This document shows, piece by piece, positions 1 to 5,981 of a stretch of 8,020 nucleotides of DNA. A program made the translations under genes and the position numbers. The notes beneath the pieces were generated by a model, which saw only the letters and a program-made list of their open reading frames with translations, did no database searches and was not told the DNA's origin. Source of the DNA: Paracoccaceae bacterium (GTDB lineage: Bacteria > Pseudomonadota > Alphaproteobacteria > Rhodobacterales > Rhodobacteraceae); assembly GCA_002746395.1 (NCBI GenBank), contig NVXA01000003.1:194559-202578 (forward strand), in the 5' to 3' direction. The number at the start of each line of letters is the position of its first letter. Positions within the stretch are counted from its first letter, which is position 1.

Positions 1-222
1 CTGCGCCTGACCGCACAAGATTTGCACGAACTCGGCGTGGCTGACGAAGTTATTCCCGAACCCGTAGGCGGTGCACAACGCGACGCCGCAGCGGCCATCG
101 CATCGGTTGGTGAAAAGGTATCGACCTTGCTGGCGGATTTGGGGAAATCCGACGCCAAAACACTACGCACCGCACGGCGTAAAAAGTTCCTTGATATGGG
201 CAGCAAAGCGTTGGTTGCCTAA
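1..222 (+). CDS. accA: Acetyl-CoA carboxylase carboxyltransferase subunit alpha, C-terminal part
   Basis: This is the last 73 codons of a gene that begins before the window; the reading frame is open from base 1 and ends at TAA 220-222. The segment LTAQDLHELGVADEVIPEP followed by GGAQRD matches the conserved AccA tail (E. coli has a closely similar ELKLIDSIIPEPLGGAHR stretch). The charged C-terminus ending in an RRxKFLDMGS-like stretch is also typical. AccA is half of the carboxyltransferase that moves the carboxyl group from biotin on BCCP to acetyl-CoA, giving malonyl-CoA for fatty-acid synthesis in the cytoplasm. The catalytic core lies outside the window and cannot be checked. The gene converges on the dehydrogenase gene at 322-1197. 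Confidence 0.9.
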   Translation: MRLTAQDLHELGVADEVIPEPVGGAQRDAAAAIASVGEKVSTLLADLGKSDAKTLRTARRKKFLDMGSKALVA

Positions 223-317
223 AAGGTTAACGCAAAACGTACATACGTGTTGTGTACGCATTGTGTACGTGTTGTGCATACGAAAAACACGGGTTTTAGG
301 GCAAAGGTTAACGCCCT
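222..317. repeat. Short repeat cluster in the accA/hbd convergent spacer
   Basis: Bases 239-282 form four imperfect tandem units of 11 bp: 239-249, 250-260, 261-271 and 272-282. Units 2 and 3 share TTGTGTACG exactly, and unit 4 has TTGTGCATACG. TACGTGTTGTG also recurs exactly at 244-254 and 266-276. A 12-nt direct repeat, AAAGGTTAACGC, flanks this array at 222-233 and 303-314; its first copy starts in the accA stop codon. I see no coding sequence here. The function is unknown: it could be a protein-binding array, a decayed small repeat element or replication slippage. Confidence 0.6.
284..317 (-). terminator. Possible weak terminator after the hydroxyacyl-CoA dehydrogenase gene
   Basis: Read on the minus strand just after the stop codon at 322, there is a 5-bp hairpin (AGGGC 298-302 pairing with GCCCT 313-317, 10-nt loop). 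A second 5-bp hairpin follows (AAAAC 284-288 pairing with GTTTT 293-297, 4-nt loop) and ends in a run of five T in the minus-strand sense. Both stems are short, so this is only a candidate. The convergent position between accA and this gene makes a terminator likely somewhere here. Confidence 0.3.
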
Positions 318-321
318 TGGG

Positions 322-1197
322 CTAGCGTGTAGGAACGGGCGGATCGACCCGATAGTCGTAAAATCCGCGCTGCGATTTGCGCCCCAACCATCCGGCCTCC
401 ACATACTTCACCAGCAGCGGGCAAGGGCGGTATTTAGTGTCCGCCAGGCCGTTATAAAGCACGTTCATAATCGCCAGACAGGTGTCCAATCCGATGAAAT
501 CCGCCAGTTCCAGCGGCCCCATAGGATGGTTCGCGCCCAGCTTTAACGAAGTATCAATACTTTCGACCGTACCGACCCCTTCATAAAGGGTGTAAACGGC
601 CTCGTTAATCATCGGCATCAAGATGCGGTTAACGATAAACGCGGGGAAATCTTCGGCACTGGCCGAGGTTTTACCAAGCTTGACAACAACCGCCTTCAAC
701 GACTGGTACGTATCATCGTCCGTGGCGATTCCACGAATAAGTTCAACCAGTTGCATGATCGGAACAGGGTTCATAAAGTGGAACCCCATGAACCGTTCAG
801 GCCGATCCGTTGCCGCCGCCAACCGCGTGATAGAGATCGACGAAGTGTTCGATGTAAGGATCGTATTCGCGCCCAAATGCGGGGCCAAACTGGCGAAAAT
901 CTGGTGCTTGATATCTTCGCGCTCAGTAGCTGCCTCGATGATTAAATCGGCCTTTCCGATCACCGCGATGTCCATTTCCATATGAATTCGCGCCATCGCC
1001 GCCGCCTGTTCGTCTGCCGTGATTTTCCCACGGCTAACTTGGCGGGCGATGTTCTTTTCGATCAACGCCTGACAGGCCTTCAACGCATCCTCAGACACAT
1101 CGTTAACCATAACGTCATATCCGGCGAGCGCGAAAACATGGGCGATTCCGTTGCCCATCTGACCCGCGCCAATAACCCCTACCGATTTGATATCCAT
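322..1197 (-). CDS. hbd: 3-hydroxybutyryl-CoA dehydrogenase (3-hydroxyacyl-CoA dehydrogenase family)
   Basis: A 291-residue enzyme, the usual length for the stand-alone NAD-dependent family (Hbd/PaaH/FadB2). It interconverts (S)-3-hydroxybutanoyl-CoA and acetoacetyl-CoA in beta-oxidation or butanoyl-CoA metabolism in the cytoplasm. The N-terminal Rossmann domain has the GAGQMG nucleotide loop at residues 10-15. SNTSS lies at 116-120 and GFHFMNP at 138-144. His140 and Glu152 are spaced like the catalytic His-Glu pair of the family. The C-terminal helical domain carries NHPMGPLELADFIGLD and a KSQRGFYDY end. The ATG at 1197 has an AGGA ribosome binding site (1205-1208) with a 7-nt spacer. It is divergent from the DUF6473 gene. 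etfBA, a functional partner, lies beyond that gene on the same strand. The exact chain-length preference cannot be read from sequence. Confidence 0.93.
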   Translation of the reverse strand: MDIKSVGVIGAGQMGNGIAHVFALAGYDVMVNDVSEDALKACQALIEKNIARQVSRGKITADEQAAAMARIHMEMDIAVIGKADLIIEAATEREDIKHQIFASLAPHLGANTILTSNTSSISITRLAAATDRPERFMGFHFMNPVPIMQLVELIRGIATDDDTYQSLKAVVVKLGKTSASAEDFPAFIVNRILMPMINEAVYTLYEGVGTVESIDTSLKLGANHPMGPLELADFIGLDTCLAIMNVLYNGLADTKYRPCPLLVKYVEAGWLGRKSQRGFYDYRVDPPVPTR

Positions 1198-1205
1198 GGA
1201 AAAAT

Positions 1206-1241
1206 CCTATGCCTGTGTTCTGAAACCCCTTCGAACATAGG
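1206..1241 (-). promoter_or_regulatory. Leader hairpin overlapping the hbd ribosome binding site
   Basis: The hbd leader has a strong inverted repeat. TGTTC 1216-1220 pairs with GAACA 1233-1237, and GAA 1222-1224 pairs with TTC 1230-1232, leaving one bulged base and a 5-nt loop. CCTA 1206-1209 can also pair with TAGG 1238-1241, and this outer arm contains part of the AGGA ribosome binding site. It could be a protein operator or an RNA structure that limits translation. The pairing is seen directly; the role is inferred. Confidence 0.4.
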
Positions 1242-1279
1242 CTTTGTAAAGGGCACGAGCAACCTGTTTGTCGCCGCCG

Positions 1280-1294
1280 TTAACTCCCCGTCAA
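1280..1294. promoter_or_regulatory. Imperfect CtrA-like box between hbd and the DUF6473 gene
   Basis: TTAA (1280-1283), seven bases, then TCAA (1291-1294): one mismatch to the CtrA consensus TTAA-N7-TTAA. It lies about 60 bp before the DUF6473 start and about 83 bp before the hbd start. One mismatch in a short motif can arise by chance, so this is weak on its own. Confidence 0.25.
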
Positions 1295-1353
1295 TCTTTG
1301 GGTGAAATTCTAGGAGAAGAATCGAAATTTGAGGTCGTCATTAAGGGGGCACC

Positions 1354-2154
1354 ATGGCGTATGGAATAACCATCGAAGAAGCAGGAGACGTTGAATTGTA
1401 CCGTTTTGGCCGCAGCAAACAGATATTTCGCGGGCCAAAGCCCGACTTGACCGCCCCGTATTTGACGTTCATCGGTGGCTCTGAACCCTTCGGTAAATTT
1501 GTGCTAGAACCGTATCCCAAACTCGTCCAAAACCGGATTGGAACAACCTGTGTGAACTTGGGCACACCCGGCGCTGGCCCCGGTTTTTTCCTGAAAGATC
1601 CGGTGGTTTTGGAAACTTGTTCACGCTCAACCAGATGCTTCGTTCAGGTGATGGATGTCGCGCCCCTGTCCAACCGGATGTACGCAGTATACCCACGTCG
1701 AAACATGCGCTTGCGATCTGTTTCAGGCGCGCTTCGATCGCTTTATCCACAGGTGGATTTTTCGGGTTTCAGGTATGTATCCGCGATGATCCGCAAACTG
1801 AAAGAAGTGGACAGTGAGGCATATAAAGTCGTGCTGGCGGAACAACGCTCGGCATGGCTGGCGCGAATGCTGGAACTGCTGCTGGATATCGAAACTGCCA
1901 AGACATTACTGTGGATAAGGCCAGAAGGGGGCAGTGGTTTGAGCCAATCTGTGACACAAGAAATGATCGATGTGTTGGCACCGCATGTCGATAATATTAT
2001 GACAATTTCAATTGATGTGCCGAATAATCGTGGCAAAGGTTTAGCTGTTCTGAACAGGGATACCGGCTGGATGACGCGGGCCGCGCATGCAGAAATTGCA
2101 CGTGTGATATCGGAAGATTTACAAGCCTTGCAGCCACAAAAAAGGCCCGCCTGA
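1354..2154 (+). CDS. DUF6473 family protein, function unknown
   Basis: A 266-residue protein that I recognise as resembling the DUF6473 family common in Rhodobacteraceae. The ATG at 1354 is the only reasonable start: an in-frame TAA lies at 1342-1344, and AAGGGGG (1343-1349) serves as ribosome binding site with a rather short 4-nt spacer. No signal peptide or membrane helix is seen. Notable motifs are FRGPKPDL (25-32), FIGGSEPFGKF (39-49), VNLGTPGAGPGFFLKDP (67-83), VMDVAPLSNRMYAVYPRRN (99-117) and AAHAEIA near the end (243-249). The order GGSE, then NLGTPG, then a hydrophobic strand with SNR, then a late AxH resembles the block order of SGNH/GDSL hydrolases, with Ser43 and His245 as possible active-site residues; this is inference. 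The gene is alone on its strand, and its last codons form one arm of the etfA terminator. Confidence 0.75.
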   Translation: MAYGITIEEAGDVELYRFGRSKQIFRGPKPDLTAPYLTFIGGSEPFGKFVLEPYPKLVQNRIGTTCVNLGTPGAGPGFFLKDPVVLETCSRSTRCFVQVMDVAPLSNRMYAVYPRRNMRLRSVSGALRSLYPQVDFSGFRYVSAMIRKLKEVDSEAYKVVLAEQRSAWLARMLELLLDIETAKTLLWIRPEGGSGLSQSVTQEMIDVLAPHVDNIMTISIDVPNNRGKGLAVLNRDTGWMTRAAHAEIARVISEDLQALQPQKRPA

Positions 2155-2168
2155 AACAGCGGGCCTTT
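2138..2168 (-). terminator. Rho-independent terminator of etfBA, overlapping the end of the DUF6473 gene
   Basis: A perfect 10-bp stem joins AAAGGCCCGC (2141-2150) and GCGGGCCTTT (2159-2168) across an 8-nt loop. Read on the minus strand, 15 nt after the etfA stop codon, the stem is followed by further T residues (seven or more A on the plus strand around 2138-2143), as expected for a strong terminator. On the plus strand only a short TTTGT follows, but the hairpin probably also stops transcription of the DUF6473 gene. The 5' arm and loop hold that gene's last codons and its TGA (2152-2154). Confidence 0.85.
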
Positions 2169-2183
2169 GTAATGTCGGGTGGT

Positions 2184-3113
2184 TTAGCCTAACGCTTCGT
2201 CTAGCGCTGGCACGGCGTCAAACAGGTCGGCAACCAAACCGTAATCAGCGACTTGGAAGATCGGGGCTTCTTCGTCTTTGTTGATAGCAACAATGACTTT
2301 GGAATCCTTCATGCCAGCCAAGTGCTGGATCGCACCGGAAATACCGATGGCTATATAAAGGTCTGGTGCCACGACTTTACCTGTTTGACCAACCTGCCAA
2401 TCATTCGGGGCATAGCCGGAATCCACAGCCGCGCGCGATGCGCCAACGGCGGCCCCCAACTTATCGGCCAGCTTCTCGATAATCGCGAAGTTTTCCTCAG
2501 AACCAACACCACGGCCACCGGAAACAACGATGCTAGCGGACGTCAGTTCAGGACGATCGGAGGCTTGAACTTTATCTTCAACCCATTCGGACAAGCCAGC
2601 GTTCGCAGCCGCAGAAATGCTTTCGACAGATGCGGAACCGGTTGAACCGGCAGCGTCAAAACCAGCGGTCCGAATGGTTAACACTTTCTTAGGGTCGCCG
2701 GATTGAACGGTCTGCATGGCGTTACCAGCATAGGTCGGGCGCTCAAATGTGTTGGCATCAGTTATGCCTGTCACGTCGGAAATCACCATAACATCAAGCA
2801 AGGCGGCAACGCGTGGCAGGATATTTTTGCCCGATGCTGTCGCAGGGGCCACGATGTGGTCAAAATCACCAGCCAGCGAGACAATCAGGTCAGCGATTGG
2901 TTCTGCTAACCCATTGCCATATGCGGCATCGTCGGCACAAAGAACCTTGGCAACACCGTCAAGTTTGGCAGCTTCAGCCGCCGCACCGGAACATCCAGCG
3001 GAGGCGCAAAGAACCGTTACATCCCCCAACACTTGCGCGGCGGTCACGGCTTTGGCCGTTTGATCAACGGAAAGGTCGGCCCCGTTGGTTTCGGCAAGAA
3101 GTAGAACAGCCAT
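2184..3113 (-). CDS. etfA: Electron transfer flavoprotein subunit alpha
   Basis: A 309-residue FAD-binding subunit of the ETF heterodimer. ETF takes electrons from acyl-CoA and other flavin dehydrogenases and passes them to ETF:ubiquinone oxidoreductase at the membrane. Domain I (about 1-190) is the divergent N-terminal half. The C-terminal FAD domain shows [12 protein letters not shown] (198-209), with Arg201 expected near the flavin, then [20 protein letters not shown] (241-260), [10 protein letters not shown] (259-268) and the family signature around [19 protein letters not shown] (277-294). The length is normal. The ATG at 3111-3113 shares one base with the etfB TGA (TGATG), so translation is probably coupled. 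A strong terminator follows. Confidence 0.97.
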   Translation of the reverse strand: MAVLLLAETNGADLSVDQTAKAVTAAQVLGDVTVLCASAGCSGAAAEAAKLDGVAKVLCADDAAYGNGLAEPIADLIVSLAGDFDHIVAPATASGKNILPRVAALLDVMVISDVTGITDANTFERPTYAGNAMQTVQSGDPKKVLTIRTAGFDAAGSTGSASVESISAAANAGLSEWVEDKVQASDRPELTSASIVVSGGRGVGSEENFAIIEKLADKLGAAVGASRAAVDSGYAPNDWQVGQTGKVVAPDLYIAIGISGAIQHLAGMKDSKVIVAINKDEEAPIFQVADYGLVADLFDAVPALDEALG

Positions 3114-3874
3114 CAGAGAACCCCCGCTTCGTCTTTAAGTTTCGCAACCAGTTCGGCCACATCGGCGACCATAACACCAGCAGAACGCGAGGCTGGCTCG
3201 ACCGTTCCAAGAATCGTCAGGCGCGGTGTGATATCAACGCCGAAATCAGCTGGCGTTTTCTCGTCCATCGGTTTGCGTTTGGCCTTCATAATGTTGGGTA
3301 AGGAGGCATAGCGCGGCTCGTTCAAACGAAGGTCAACAGTCACAATCGCAGGCATTTTAACTTTGATTGTTTGCAGGCCACCATCGACTTCGCGGGTAAC
3401 TGTGGCACTGTCGCCGTCAATTTCCAGCGCGGAAGCGAAGGTCGCTTGGGACCAACCCAGCAGGGCGGAAAGCATCTGGCCTGTGGCGTTCATGTCGTTG
3501 TCGATTGCCTGTTTCCCAGCCAAAACCAGGCCCGGCTGTTCCTCGTCAATCACAGCTTTTAGCAGTTTAGCAACGGCGAGGGGTTCGATGTCAGTATGTA
3601 CATCTTCTGCCGCGACGATCAGGATCGCGCGGTCAGCACCCATGGCCAAGGCGGTGCGCAAGGTTTCTTGCGACTGCTTCACGCCGATGGAAACCACGAC
3701 GATTTCCTCGACTTTACCGGCTTCTTTCAGGCGGATTGCTTCTTCGACAGCGATTTCGTCGAAAGGGTTCATCGACATTTTAACGTTTGCCAGATCGACG
3801 CCGCTTCCGTCCGCTTTGACGCGCACTTTCACATTATAATCGATCACACGTTTGACAGGCACAAGCACCTTCAT
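3113..3874 (-). CDS. etfB: Electron transfer flavoprotein subunit beta
   Basis: A 253-residue subunit that binds AMP and docks on partner dehydrogenases. Conserved pieces are [20 protein letters not shown] at the start, [19 protein letters not shown] (33-51) and [18 protein letters not shown] (118-135). The recognition-loop signature is [20 protein letters not shown] (181-200), where Leu192 and the Lys-rich end match the part of ETF that contacts dehydrogenases. A start 18 codons earlier (3928) is possible on paper. The ATG at 3874 is preferred because the family begins MKVLVPVKR and because GGAG (3885-3888) lies 10 nt upstream. It is the first gene of an etfB-etfA operon, and a CtrA-type box lies just before it. 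Confidence 0.97.
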   Translation of the reverse strand: MKVLVPVKRVIDYNVKVRVKADGSGVDLANVKMSMNPFDEIAVEEAIRLKEAGKVEEIVVVSIGVKQSQETLRTALAMGADRAILIVAAEDVHTDIEPLAVAKLLKAVIDEEQPGLVLAGKQAIDNDMNATGQMLSALLGWSQATFASALEIDGDSATVTREVDGGLQTIKVKMPAIVTVDLRLNEPRYASLPNIMKAKRKPMDEKTPADFGVDITPRLTILGTVEPASRSAGVMVADVAELVAKLKDEAGVL

Positions 3875-3891
3875 ATTTGCGTAACTCCGAG

Positions 3892-3906
3892 TTAATGCCC
3901 CGTTAA
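3892..3906. promoter_or_regulatory. Perfect CtrA-type box upstream of etfB
   Basis: TTAA (3892-3895), seven bases, TTAA (3903-3906): an exact match to the consensus TTAA-N7-TTAA bound by the cell-cycle and GTA regulator CtrA. It begins 18 bp before the etfB ATG, close to the ribosome binding site. If it is used for etfBA it would more easily repress than activate. It is about 320 bp from the spike gene start, far for direct activation. Confidence 0.45.
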
Positions 3907-3972
3907 CCGAGGCGATGGGCCAATTCATCGAGGTTTACTGTTTTTTCGCCATGTTTGAAGTGAAAAAACGAC

Positions 3973-3986
3973 TTCTGACGTCAGAA
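3973..3986. promoter_or_regulatory. 14-bp perfect palindrome, candidate operator
   Basis: TTCTGACGTCAGAA is identical to its reverse complement over 14 bp, with core TGACGTCA. It lies about 100 bp before etfB and 240 bp before the spike base gene, a typical place for a dimeric repressor or activator such as a TetR- or GntR-type protein. Its right half, extended to GTCAGAATCC, recurs at 4119-4128, nearer the spike genes. I cannot name the regulator. Confidence 0.45.
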
Positions 3987-4072
3987 TCCCCCGAAAAGTA
4001 TCGCGCAGAGTGAAGCAGTAGTTTTGCTGCAATGCAATAAAAACATAACGTCATGCGAAAGTTTTGCACTGA

Positions 4073-4087
4073 TTAACCAATTATTCA
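4073..4087. promoter_or_regulatory. Near-consensus CtrA box, distal to spike genes
   Basis: TTAA (4073-4076), seven bases, TTCA (4084-4087): one mismatch to TTAA-N7-TTAA. The first half is TTAACC, the preferred CtrA half-site form. It lies 140 bp before the spike base ATG. Confidence 0.4.
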
Positions 4088-4165
4088 GACTTGTGATGTA
4101 GTGCTTTGTGACAGACAGGTCAGAATCCGGTGTGCCGATTCACGCTGCCTGCAAAATCCAGAGAA

Positions 4166-4180
4166 TTAACCAAAAGTTAC
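4166..4180. promoter_or_regulatory. Near-consensus CtrA box, proximal to spike genes
   Basis: TTAA (4166-4169), seven bases, TTAC (4177-4180): one mismatch to TTAA-N7-TTAA, with the TTAACC half-site form. It lies 47 bp before the spike base ATG, where it could overlap a promoter. CtrA is required for expression of many GTA genes in Rhodobacterales, which makes this site more credible than its match alone. Confidence 0.5.
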
Positions 4181-4227
4181 TGCGCGCCCGCGTTGTCGGG
4201 CCGTATTTTTCGTTGAAGGGGAATAAA

Positions 4228-4494
4228 ATGGCGATTGATACATATAAAAATATGATGGGTGGGCTGGAATCTCCGGCGCGTGTGGCTGCCGTTGTAGTGC
4301 CGAATGATCTTGCCGATTTGGGTAATACTTCGCGCTCGATTTACGTTGGGACATCGGGGGATTTAGCCGTTCACATGATCGGGCAAAGCGTACCCGTGGT
4401 TTTTAAGGCCGTACCTGTGGGCATTTTGCCGATTAGAGCCGATCGGGTTCTGGTCACGGGAACGACGGCCGCCGACATTGTGGCGTTGTGGTAA
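4228..4494 (+). CDS. ghsA: GTA head spike base protein (Rcc01079-like)
   Basis: An 88-residue protein that I recognise as the spike base family named after R. capsulatus Rcc01079 (GhsA). In RcGTA this protein anchors the spikes to the capsid, and the spikes help particles bind the recipient capsule. Visible features are the N-terminal DTYKNMMGGLESPAR (4-18), PNDLADLGNTSRSIYVGTSGDL (25-46), which reads like a small beta-rich virion protein, and a hydrophobic C-terminus ending VALW. There is no signal peptide, as expected for a particle protein released by lysis. The frame is open from 4108, but the ATG at 4228 is chosen: AAGGGG (4216-4221) lies 6 nt before it and family members begin near here. 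The spike fibre gene follows after 4 nt, so the two form one operon. No other GTA structural gene is in the window. Confidence 0.85.
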   Translation: MAIDTYKNMMGGLESPARVAAVVVPNDLADLGNTSRSIYVGTSGDLAVHMIGQSVPVVFKAVPVGILPIRADRVLVTGTTAADIVALW

Positions 4495-4498
4495 GCGC

Positions 4499-5974
4499 AT
4501 GCAACTTTCTTTGAAAATGGGGCTTGGTGAACGGCGTGCGCGCGGGGGCAAGCCGTTTGACGCCTTCGCGGTGTTGGGTGCGCGGGACGGGTTTGCCATT
4601 GATTTCACCAAAAACCGCATGGTGGTGAATGATGCAGGCAATCCGGCAAATGCGTTTGATGGTGATCCGCAGGCGAAACTGACGGTTTACGGTGTGGATT
4701 CGTGGGTCGTTGATGCAGGTGGTTTAAATCTGTCGGCGACGCGAAATTTTGCGATTGCCATGGCGACGGCCGCGTTTCCTTATGACCCGACAGCCTTACA
4801 TATCTATGCGCGTTTCACGTTGAATGGTGCGGATAGTTTGGACCAACGCTATCTGTTCATGGTGGATAATAACGGCAATGATCGGTTTGCCATGTTCACC
4901 ACCAGCGGTGCGGGTTTTCGGTGGGTGACGGGTGACGGGGCCAGCGCAGATACCGAGGTTTCGGGGCTCCCGCTGGTGGCGGATACTGAATATCGAACGT
5001 TCTTCGGGGCGGATGCGAATGGGCGCAGCTGGGTTGACGAGGGCGGCGTTCAGACCAAGGACCAGTTGCATCTTTTATCTGCCGCGACACCCAGCCATGT
5101 TGGTTTGGGAGGGTATCCTGATCAGGTATTAAGGGTGCTGGACGGGCATCTGGCCGAGATCGCGGTGATTTGCGGCGATGTTATTCTGGATCGCCGCCAA
5201 ACGCTGAAACCTTTGGCGCCGTATTATGCGGCGGAGGGTGACAGCCATACTTTCAACGTCTCGTTTGGGATGCCGGAATCCGAATTTTATCCAGCGCTTG
5301 TTGGGTTGGGTGAAGGGGTTGTGGCGCGAAACTTCGGGGCCTCGGGCGAGAGTTCGGCGCAGATGTTGGCTAGTGTTAACGATTTGTTTGTCGAGGATGT
5401 GCCGAGCATCGCCAGCATATATGCGGGCTCGAATGACGAGGTGACGCAGATTTTGGCGGCACCGGTTCCGACCGCTGACAGTTTTGATGTGGTTGACGCC
5501 ACAAAGCTTGCCGTTGGCGGTTGGGTGCAGGTGAACAGTGAAAGCCGCAGGGTGGCGTTGCTGATTGGTACGTCCGTAGTGCTGGATACGCCGTTAACCA
5601 TTATTCCGATTGCGGGTGATAGTCTGGCGGTGGACACTTTCGCCAATATTTCTGGCTGGATTCAAGCCGTGAAGGCAAAAGGGGTGGCGCGGGCTATTGT
5701 GGTTGGCTCGCACTATCTGAACTTCGTAAGCGGTGGTGATACGGTTAGCACGGAACAATCGTTGAGGGCCTCTGTCAGGGTCGCGCAAAAGGCGGCGGCT
5801 TTGGCTGAAGGGGCAGATTATGTGGACACCTACGCCCATATGCGCGCACTGATTTTGGCGGGCGATGTGGTGCAAGGCGACTGGACGGTTTGGCATCAAG
5901 GGGCGACGAACACGCATCTGGCGCCGAGTGGCGAGGCGGTTCTGGCGGATGCTATAAGGGCTGCGATATTCTAA
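4499..5974 (+). CDS. ghsB: GTA head spike fibre protein with SGNH-hydrolase-like domain (Rcc01080-like)
   Basis: A 491-residue protein, probably the spike fibre that sits on the base protein of the preceding gene. Residues 1-235 are beta-rich, with features of a concanavalin/laminin-G-like lectin fold, including a YLFMVDNNGNDRFAMF strand pair (118-133). From about 243 an SGNH/GDSL-type domain follows: AEGDSHTF (245-252, Ser249), NFGASGES (278-285), YAGSNDE (308-314, Asn312) and NTHLAPSGE (471-479, His473). The Asp usually three residues before the His is Thr470. A beta-rich insert (about 329-378) splits the domain. In RcGTA, spikes bind the recipient capsule; an esterase-like fold could bind or deacetylate a polysaccharide, but activity is inference. 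The ATG at 4499 is chosen for its position after the ghsA stop; its ribosome binding site is weak, suggesting coupling. The ATG at 4517 is an alternative. Confidence 0.85.
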   Translation: MQLSLKMGLGERRARGGKPFDAFAVLGARDGFAIDFTKNRMVVNDAGNPANAFDGDPQAKLTVYGVDSWVVDAGGLNLSATRNFAIAMATAAFPYDPTALHIYARFTLNGADSLDQRYLFMVDNNGNDRFAMFTTSGAGFRWVTGDGASADTEVSGLPLVADTEYRTFFGADANGRSWVDEGGVQTKDQLHLLSAATPSHVGLGGYPDQVLRVLDGHLAEIAVICGDVILDRRQTLKPLAPYYAAEGDSHTFNVSFGMPESEFYPALVGLGEGVVARNFGASGESSAQMLASVNDLFVEDVPSIASIYAGSNDEVTQILAAPVPTADSFDVVDATKLAVGGWVQVNSESRRVALLIGTSVVLDTPLTIIPIAGDSLAVDTFANISGWIQAVKAKGVARAIVVGSHYLNFVSGGDTVSTEQSLRASVRVAQKAAALAEGADYVDTYAHMRALILAGDVVQGDWTVWHQGATNTHLAPSGEAVLADAIRAAIF

Positions 5975-5981
5975 CGCTTTG

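Larger units (their letters stand above)
3875..4227. other. Divergent regulatory region between etfB and the GTA spike genes
   Basis: 353 bp with no convincing gene. It must hold the promoters of etfBA (leftward) and of the spike operon (rightward). Besides the CtrA-type boxes and the palindrome listed separately, it holds an 8-bp inverted repeat (GTTTTTTC 3940-3947 with GAAAAAAC 3962-3969). It also has a 10-nt direct repeat GTCAGAATCC (3980-3989 and 4119-4128), AGTTTTGC twice 40 bp apart (4020 and 4060), and three GANTC sites (3984, 4123, 4137), the CcrM methylation motif of alphaproteobacteria. Base composition is more AT-rich than the genes around it. A possible sigma70-like pair for the spike operon is TTCACG (4139-4144) and AGAATT (4162-4167) with a 17-bp spacer, but the match is poor. 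Confidence 0.6.

Noticed and set aside
239..282. CRISPR array or dif recombination site in the accA spacer
   Set aside because: The 11-bp units have no spacers between them, so this is not CRISPR, and I see no match to the 28-bp two-arm layout of a dif site.
623..985. Plus-strand open frame of 120 codons opposite hbd
   Set aside because: Antisense to a conserved dehydrogenase, with no ribosome binding site or family resemblance.
3363..3839. Long plus-strand open frame (158 codons) opposite etfB
   Set aside because: It is fully antisense to a well-recognised gene, is rich in Ser/Thr/Arg as expected of a shadow frame, and has no recognisable motif.
3875..3928. N-terminal extension of EtfB by 18 residues from an upstream ATG at 3928
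   Set aside because: The family begins [13 protein letters not shown] lies 10 nt before the ATG at 3874, and the extension would cover the CtrA-type box.
3940..3969. GTTTTTTC/GAAAAAAC inverted repeat as a terminator
   Set aside because: It is all A/T in the stem, has a 14-nt loop, and lies upstream of both divergent genes, where a terminator is not expected; more likely AT-rich promoter DNA.
4108..4227. Extended start for the spike base protein at 4108
   Set aside because: The ATG at 4228 has a clear AAGGGG site at a 6-nt spacer, and the extra 40 residues look like translated promoter DNA containing the CtrA box.
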